Of a stretch of DNA of 39,269 nucleotides, positions 34,337-39,269 are shown one piece after another (within the stretch, counting starts at the first letter, position 1; each line of letters opens with the position of its first letter). Location of the stretch: contig JAJDBU010000035.1 of NCBI GenBank assembly GCA_029261195.1, positions 1 through 39,269 on the forward strand, in the 5' to 3' direction. The DNA is from Nitrospirota bacterium (GTDB lineage Bacteria > Nitrospirota > Nitrospiria > SBBL01 > JAADHI01). Both the position numbers and the translations under genes were made by a program. The notes beneath the pieces are model-generated. The model had not been told where the DNA came from, searched no databases, and saw only the letters and a list, made by a program, of their open reading frames with translations.

Positions 34337-36454
34337 TTGCTGAACACCCCTTTCCCCTGGCAAACAGCGATACAATATGTCAAAGGAGTCGGGCCTAACC
34401 GCGCCTTCCTGCTGGGCAAGCTGGACATTCAGACCCTGGCAGACCTGCTCTACTTCATCCCCTTTCGATACGAAGACCGCTCGCACTTGAAAAGGATTGC
34501 AGAAGTCCGTCCCGGAGAAATTGAAACCGTCGTCGGAGAGGTGATGGCGGTTTCACTCACAGAGACCTCCCGAAAACGCATGAAGATCGTAGACCTTGCT
34601 ATTTCCGATTCCACAGGCTTGCTCCACGCCAAATGGTTTAACCAGCCCTTCCTGAAGACCCTCTTTAAAAAGGGCGAAACGGTGATGCTGAGCGGTCGAG
34701 TCAAGAAAAACTTATACGGCGCTTATTCGCTCGACATGGAAAACCCGCAATATGAAAAGGTCGATCAAAACGAAGTCCAGCTTCATGTGGGCCGAATTGT
34801 TCCGGTCTACCATGAAACGAAAGGGATCACCGCCAAACAAATCCGAACCCTCATCAAACAAGCGCTTGATCGATACGGGGCAAACATCCCGGAGATCATG
34901 CCCACGACCATGCTTCAAAAATATCGCCTCTGTTCTTTGTCCGAGGCCATTCATGAAATCCATTTTCCTCCAGAGGGAAGCGATCTTGAGCGATTGAATG
35001 GAGGGACCAGCTCAGCCCATCGCCGACTGGCCTTTGACGAACTCTTCTTGTTAGAGATCGGCCTGGCTTTACGGCAACAAGGTATGACAAAAAAAGAGCA
35101 GGGCATCCGCTTCGATGTTTCAGAATCCCACCTTGCCCCCTTAAGGAAACTCATCCCCTTCCATCTAACCGGGGCGCAGGAGAGGGTGCTGGGCGAAATC
35201 AAAAAAGACCTGGCCTCTGCACACCCGATGCACCGGTTGATCCAGGGCGATGTCGGCTCGGGTAAAACCCTCATCGCCCTCATGAGTCTCTTGATTGCCA
35301 TTGCGAACGGTTATCAGGGGGCGATCATGGCACCCACAGAAATCCTTGCCGATCAGCACTATCTTTCTCTCAAGCCCTACCTCGAACAATTAGGAAAATC
35401 AACCGCTCTGCTCACAAGCGATATGAAAAAACGTGACAAAGATGCGGTACTGGAACAGATCTCATCTGGTCAGTCCGACCTAGTCATCGGGACACATGCC
35501 CTGATTGAAAAGGGGGTACAGTTCAAAAAACTCGGCCTCGTCGTCGTAGACGAACAGCACAAGTTCGGGGTACTGCAACGGGCAAAGCTCGTCACCAAGG
35601 GCAAGCAGGCCGATCTTTTGATCATGACCGCCACGCCTATTCCCCGCACACTCGCCATGACACTTTATGGTGATCTGAACATTTCCGTCGTGGATGAACT
35701 TCCCCCCGGTCGCTCGCCTATCGAAACGAAGCTCTATTACGTAAAGCAGAGAGACCGGGTTTATCGGCGCGTCGAAAAGGAACTGGCAAAGGGGCGGCAG
35801 GCCTTCGTGGTTTGTCCTCTGGTCGAAGAATCGGAAAAGCTTGACCTGAAGGCAGCCATTGAAGTCTTTGAGCATTTTAAATCCGAGGTCTTTCCTAATC
35901 GTAAAATTGGCCTGCTGCACGGGCGACTCAAGCGAGATGAAAAAGAGATGATTATGCGACAGTTCAAAGCGGCAGAGATAGACCTGCTCGTCGCAACTAC
36001 CGTCGTCGAAGTCGGGATCGACATTCCCAATGCAACGGTGATGGTCATTGAGCATGCCGAACGCTACGGGCTTTCTCAACTCCATCAACTTCGAGGCCGT
36101 GTGGGGCGGGGACGGGAGCAAAGTTCCTGCTTGATGATTGCGGAGTATGCGGTTTCAAAAGAGGGTAAACGGCGTCTTCAGGCCATGGTTCAAAGTGCCG
36201 ATGGCTTTAAAATTGCGGAAGAAGACCTCGCCATTCGTGGCCCCGGAGAATTTTTCGGCACCAAACAATCTGGGCTTCCACTGCTGAAAATCGCCAACCT
36301 CGTCCGTGATGCCTTAATGCTGGAAACCGCCAGAGCGGAAGCCTTTTCTTGCGTAGAACAGCATCCGGAACTGGGAGACAACGAAAGCCGCCCGATACGC
36401 GAGGAACTCGAAAGAAAATGGCAGGGTAAGCTGGAATGGTTAACGATTGCTTAA
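34337..36454 (+). CDS. recG: ATP-dependent DNA helicase RecG
   Basis: This 705-residue helicase remodels stalled forks and other branched DNA. It shows an N-terminal wedge/OB domain (YVKGVGPNRAFLLGKLDIQTLADLLYFIPFRYED), Walker A LIQGDVGSGKTLIA, DEQH box VVVDEQHKFGVLQR, TATPIPRTLAMTLYGDLN and motif VI LRGRVGRGREQSSC. Full length. The start is TTG at 34337 with GAGGT seven bases upstream, which fits better than any later ATG. Divergent from rpmB. Confidence 0.96.
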   Translation: MLNTPFPWQTAIQYVKGVGPNRAFLLGKLDIQTLADLLYFIPFRYEDRSHLKRIAEVRPGEIETVVGEVMAVSLTETSRKRMKIVDLAISDSTGLLHAKWFNQPFLKTLFKKGETVMLSGRVKKNLYGAYSLDMENPQYEKVDQNEVQLHVGRIVPVYHETKGITAKQIRTLIKQALDRYGANIPEIMPTTMLQKYRLCSLSEAIHEIHFPPEGSDLERLNGGTSSAHRRLAFDELFLLEIGLALRQQGMTKKEQGIRFDVSESHLAPLRKLIPFHLTGAQERVLGEIKKDLASAHPMHRLIQGDVGSGKTLIALMSLLIAIANGYQGAIMAPTEILADQHYLSLKPYLEQLGKSTALLTSDMKKRDKDAVLEQISSGQSDLVIGTHALIEKGVQFKKLGLVVVDEQHKFGVLQRAKLVTKGKQADLLIMTATPIPRTLAMTLYGDLNISVVDELPPGRSPIETKLYYVKQRDRVYRRVEKELAKGRQAFVVCPLVEESEKLDLKAAIEVFEHFKSEVFPNRKIGLLHGRLKRDEKEMIMRQFKAAEIDLLVATTVVEVGIDIPNATVMVIEHAERYGLSQLHQLRGRVGRGREQSSCLMIAEYAVSKEGKRRLQAMVQSADGFKIAEEDLAIRGPGEFFGTKQSGLPLLKIANLVRDALMLETARAEAFSCVEQHPELGDNESRPIREELERKWQGKLEWLTIA

Positions 36455-36507
36455 GGGCCGGAGGTTTGGAGGTTGCGTTTCTACCCGCTTAGTGCGGAAG
36501 GCCCTTA
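36452..36507. repeat. Inverted repeat at the end of recG
   Basis: TAAGGGCC at 36452-36459 (its first three bases are the recG stop codon) faces GGCCCTTA at 36500-36507, with a 40-base spacer. No T run follows, so it is not a convincing terminator. It may be a mark of a former insertion or just an RNA-stabilising stem. Confidence 0.35.
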
Positions 36508-36587
36508 TGAGCTGTGGGGAAGCTTCCTCCGGTAGCGGAAATCAGAATTGGACTTTGAGCGCCAAAGATTTGCAGAAAACTCGGTAA

Positions 36588-37002
36588 TTCTATGAAAGAA
36601 AAACATCCACAGGGCTATCTCTGCAAAACATAAAGATCAAAATCCAACAGCTCTCCATCAGTCGACAATGTAAGGCACTTGATCTCTGTCGATCATCTGC
36701 CTATCGGTTTCCAAGCCTGGTGAATGATGCTGAGCTTGAATTGATGGGAAAGATAGATGTACTCCACCTACGCCATCCCTTCAAGGAGTCCAGGCGCTTG
36801 CGTGATGATCTATGGGATGATTATGGTCTTCAAATCAATCGGAAACGCGTACAGCGATTGATGAGATTAATGGGAATACGTGCACTCTATCCAGGGGCCA
36901 AGACCACACGTCGGAACCTAAGCCACAAGATTTACCCCTATTTGTTGAGGGATTTAGAGATTAGCAAAGTGAGTCAGGTGTGGTGCACTGACATCACGTA
37001 CA
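36588..37002 (+). pseudogene. IS3-family transposase OrfB, 5' exon
   Basis: The open frame starts after a stop at 36585-36587 and has no ATG; the first GTG is at 36720. The protein reads LSISRQCKALDLCRSSAYRF, then LELMGKIDVLHLRHPF, INRKRVQRLMRLMGI and finally VWCTDITY, with the first Asp of the DDE triad in TDITY. This is the N-terminal half of IS150/IS3-type OrfB. OrfA and the left inverted repeat are missing. Translation is broken at 37002 by a group II intron; splicing would join TAC-A to TC-CCC-ATG at 38525 and restore Ile-Pro-Met. Confidence 0.85.
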
Positions 37003-37669
37003 GCGCGCCCATCTCTTGGAACCGTCTGGAAGGACGGTGCTGAGACATGAGCATGTTTGGAATACATTTGAATTTGCGCAAGGAGGCAGCAAAACAAATG
37101 TCCGCCTTTCGTTGCGGAAAGGCGTGAGCCGAAGCGGCGGTGACCCATCGTGCATTGATGGGGTGACGGAGCCCGTGGGAAATGGGGCGTGAGGCGAAGT
37201 CGTTAAGCCAAGATGCGCTCCTAGGCTTTAGTATTGGAAGCCCCCCGGAACACGAACCGATTCATCCGCGTCTGTGGGCTGAAATGTCGCCTCCACCTAC
37301 ACGGCTTAATAGGTGGACTACGGACTGGGACAGATAACAGGTAGGCATCTGTTCCACAAATGTCTATTGGAAATGTAAGTCAATAGGCAGGGTGCCACGG
37401 GGAGAACGTAACTAAGACCGTGGCGTCTGTAGCAACTTGCGGCAAGCAAGGGTAAAGACTGCGATCGGCAAGCTCACCAACACGTTTCAAGTCCGGCATG
37501 TGGACTGGGGAAGGTCTATCGAGATGTTAAGGGAATGCGACCCCGAAGGTCGATAGACTGGCGGAGTTCCCGTAGTAGTCTGAGACAGGGAAAGCCTGCT
37601 ACATGGCGAAGGGGAACAGTTCAAGGATTTGCTCAAAGACTAACTGACCTTAAGATGAGGTGAAGACCT

Positions 37670-38437
37670 TTGATCATCAGCGAAATGCAGAGCAAATTAG
37701 CAACATGGTCCTCGGAGGACAAAGGACGCAAGTTCGACCGTCTTCTTAGGATGATTGCGAATCGGTCCTGGTTGCAAGAGGCTGCCCGAGTGACACTGGC
37801 ATCTCGCGGTGCCCATACACCGGGTATAGACGGGGTAGACAAGGGAGTTATGGAGTTTGATATGGATAAAACCCATATGACCCACGTCAACGACGGGTTC
37901 ACCTTTCTGGGACACCGCATCATTCGTAAACGGGGGTCTAAGGGCACGATGCGCCCGATCACGACGATACCCAGGGATAAGTTCCGAAACTTTGCGCACA
38001 AACTGGTCAAAGAACTGTCTGGCAATTATAGCGAGAACAAGATTGAACAGGTCGAAAGTCTGAACCGTAAATTGGCGGCTTGGGCGAACTTTTACCAATT
38101 CACGGACTATACGGCGGTCATGTACGGGAAGCTGGATCGCATCATCTTCTGGAAGCTCGCGCACTGGCTGGCACGAAAGTACCGTACCGCGATTAAGAAA
38201 TTGGTACGTCGATGGGTTCGCCACACTCCCAATGGCAAGGCCCTTACATGGCTTTTGTTTGGAAAGAGCGGAAAAGGCAATCTTTGTGGAGTGGCGCTAC
38301 GACGATTAGTGACCAGTCGAAAATGCCAATTCCGGTGGCGGAATCCTGAAATCAATCCGTATATTCATCGGGAAAATGAAAGGAATACCGTCACCTCACG
38401 CTACCGTGATGTTGCAATGGCGATGAGCCATGCTTGA
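37670..38437 (+). pseudogene. Group II intron maturase/reverse transcriptase with internal deletion
   Basis: This 255-residue ORF begins like a full intron protein (QSKLATWSSEDKGRKFDRLL, GAHTPGIDGV). It then jumps in frame, near residue 63, to the end of the fingers/palm region and thumb (MDKTHMTHVNDGFTFLGHRI, IPRDKFRNFAHKLVKELSGN). The block with the YADD active site is absent, about 300 residues judged from full-length relatives recalled from memory. The maturase (X) part and the C-terminal portion (LVTSRKCQFRWRNPEINPYI) remain. The start is TTG after GAGGTGAAG. It cannot reverse-transcribe; it might still bind or help fold the intron RNA. Confidence 0.82.
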
Positions 38438-38442
38438 ATGGA

Positions 38443-38473
38443 GAGCCGTATGCGCTTGGCGCACGTATGCTTC
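38443..38473 (+). ncRNA. Group II intron domain V
   Basis: This 31-base hairpin begins GAGCCGTATGCG and ends CACGTATGCTTC, similar to the usual domain V but with one mismatch in the lower stem and a short loop. The catalytic AGC triad is intact. It is directly followed by domain VI and the 3' splice site. Confidence 0.75.
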
Positions 38474-38524
38474 GGAGAGGAGAAGCAGGGAAATAGTCCG
38501 ACTACGCCCTGCTTCTTACTCTAC

Positions 38525-38985
38525 TCCCCATGCGTAAGGGCTTTTTGTATCTAGTGGCCATTATGGACTGGTATTCCCGGAAAGTTCTTTCCTGGCGATT
38601 GTCCAACAGTTTGGATACAGAACCTTGCCTTGAAGCATTGGAGCAAGCCCTTGCTCAACATGGCAAAGCGGATATTTTCAACAGTGACCAGGGCTGCCAA
38701 TTTACCAGCGATGATTTTACTGGCATTCTTAAAGACAAGGGCATTCAGATCAGCATGGATGGAAAGGGGCGTTGGATAGATAACGTCTTTATTGAGCGGC
38801 TCTGGCGTAGCCTGAAATACGAGGAAGTTTATCTCAAGGCTTATGATACAGTCGCACAGGCAAAAGAGGGTATTGGTATTTGCTTATCGTTCTATAATCA
38901 AGACAGACGACATGACAGTCTGGACAGAATGACTCCCGATCAGGTTTACTATGACCTGCCATCGGGACTTACAAAGGAAGCATGA
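38525..38985 (+). pseudogene. IS3-family transposase OrfB, 3' exon
   Basis: This is the C-terminal half of the IS3/IS150 transposase. It reads on from the intron junction with RKGFLYLVAIMDWYSRKVLSWRL, has the second catalytic Asp in NSDQGCQFTS and the Glu in NVFIERLWRSLKYEEVYL, then DRRHDSLDRMTPDQVYYDL and a TGA. Together with the 5' exon all three DDE residues are present, so a spliced mRNA would code for a near-complete OrfB (about 290 residues). By itself the ATG at 38530 could give a 151-residue fragment of no use. Confidence 0.88.
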
Positions 38986-39047
38986 CTTTGACTCGGGATT
39001 TCACTTATAAAAAACTATTCTCTGTGTCACACTTGGGGTCCACCTCA

Positions 39048-39269
39048 CTCATCAATTCTATTTTTAAACCCCAATATATCTAAATAGGGCTTGCTGAAAA
39101 AAGTCAGGCCCGCTTACCCCTCAGAAGGAGCACAGCGATTTCGTGAGAAAAATTTCTCACGTTTTTCTGATCTGATCCTTCACTCATGTCACTCGGAAGC
39201 TCATAAGCGGCATCTTTTGTCCTATAAGCTGAGAAACCGTCTTCATGAGCAGGTTCAACAGCCTAAAAT
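39048..39269. other. Right edge: hairpin and possible end of another insertion sequence
   Basis: A near-perfect palindrome (CGTGAGAAA at 39142-39150 and TTTCTCACG at 39153-39161) is followed by GTTTTTCT-like bases and could terminate plus-strand transcription. The nearby GGGCTTGCTGAAAAAA (from 39089) resembles ends of some insertion sequences. No gene can be called before the window ends. Confidence 0.35.

Larger units (their letters stand above)
37003..38524 (+). mobile_element. Group II intron inserted in the IS3 transposase gene
   Basis: The 1522-bp insert starts GCGCG (usual group II start GUGYG, with a change at base 2) and ends CTCTAC (the usual AY end). Its removal restores the transposase frame exactly. 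Domain V is at 38443-38473 (starts GAGCCGTATGCG, with catalytic AGC at 38444-38446). Domain VI follows as a stem (AGAAGCAGGG facing CCCTGCTTCT) with a bulged A at 38518, seven bases from the 3' end, the expected branch point. Domains I-IV must lie in 37003-37669, which has no coding sequence. The maturase ORF sits in domain IV. Confidence 0.88.
36588..39047 (+). mobile_element. IS3-family insertion sequence, left-truncated, carrying a group II intron
   Basis: It contains the interrupted orfB (36588-37002 and 38525-38985). A right terminal sequence ends at about 39047 (CTTGGGGTCCACCTCA), the style of IS3-group ends. No matching left end (TGAGGTGGACCCCA-like) was found between recG and orfB, and no orfA. 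The element is probably fixed. Confidence 0.75.

Noticed and set aside
38530-38985. Separate 151-residue transposase gene
   Set aside because: It is the downstream exon of the intron-split orfB; it lacks the first catalytic Asp and the N-terminal DNA-binding part.

Overview
The window reads as a chromosomal segment of a free-living Gram-negative bacterium, probably a chemolithotroph or metal oxidiser. The reasons are an outer-membrane beta-barrel ending in Phe, exported proteins with Sec signal peptides, and a giant multicopper oxidase of the size and type of the bacterial Mn(II)/metal-oxidase family (MofA/MnxG-like). The gene mix would suit Nitrospirota or a related deep lineage, but that placement is inference. 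No rRNA, tRNA or CRISPR array was seen.

Layout, left to right. (1) 1-342: frameshifted relic of an IS21-type transposase. (2) 510-4233, minus: a divergent ClpS-like adaptor and a pyruvate (or branched-chain 2-oxoacid) dehydrogenase operon E1alpha-E1beta-E2, in which the E2 active-site motif carries an unusual Tyr. (3) 4431-4715, plus: a small exported DUF4124 protein. (4) 4746-12985, minus: a metal/redox block with a Crp/Fnr regulator, a 1645-residue multicopper oxidase, an exported cupredoxin-like protein, a CopD-like membrane protein and a hemerythrin. (5) 13028-14554, minus: mog/moaB and ruvB. (6) 14579-20650, minus: a tightly packed four-gene envelope operon (membrane transglutaminase-7TM protein, RimK-like ATP-grasp ligase, membrane-anchored TPR protein, outer-membrane beta-barrel) closed by a strong terminator. 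This is the best candidate here for an undescribed system. (7) 20996-22634, minus: tmk-holB. (8) 22798-28899, plus: a type I restriction-modification operon hsdM-hsdS-(RhuM-Fic)-hsdR. (9) 28918-33117, plus: bioF, an SDR reductase, bioD, def and fmt, all nearly contiguous. (10) 33154-34212, minus: an exported DUF3047 protein and rpmB. (11) 34337-36454, plus: recG. (12) 36588-39047: an IS3-family transposase gene interrupted by a 1522-bp group II intron whose own maturase ORF has lost its reverse-transcriptase core; then the right edge with a hairpin.

How the genes work together. The PDH genes feed acetyl-CoA synthesis; biotin genes, def/fmt, tmk/holB, ruvB, recG and rpmB are housekeeping. The multicopper oxidase block is an exported metal-oxidation or copper-handling module, possibly under the adjacent Crp/Fnr protein. 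In the four-gene operon one protein is predicted in the cytosol (ATP-grasp), two span or are anchored in the inner membrane (7TM, TPR), and one lies in the outer membrane, which suggests a trans-envelope peptide-modification machine. The restriction island and the broken mobile elements at both ends mark the accessory parts of the window.
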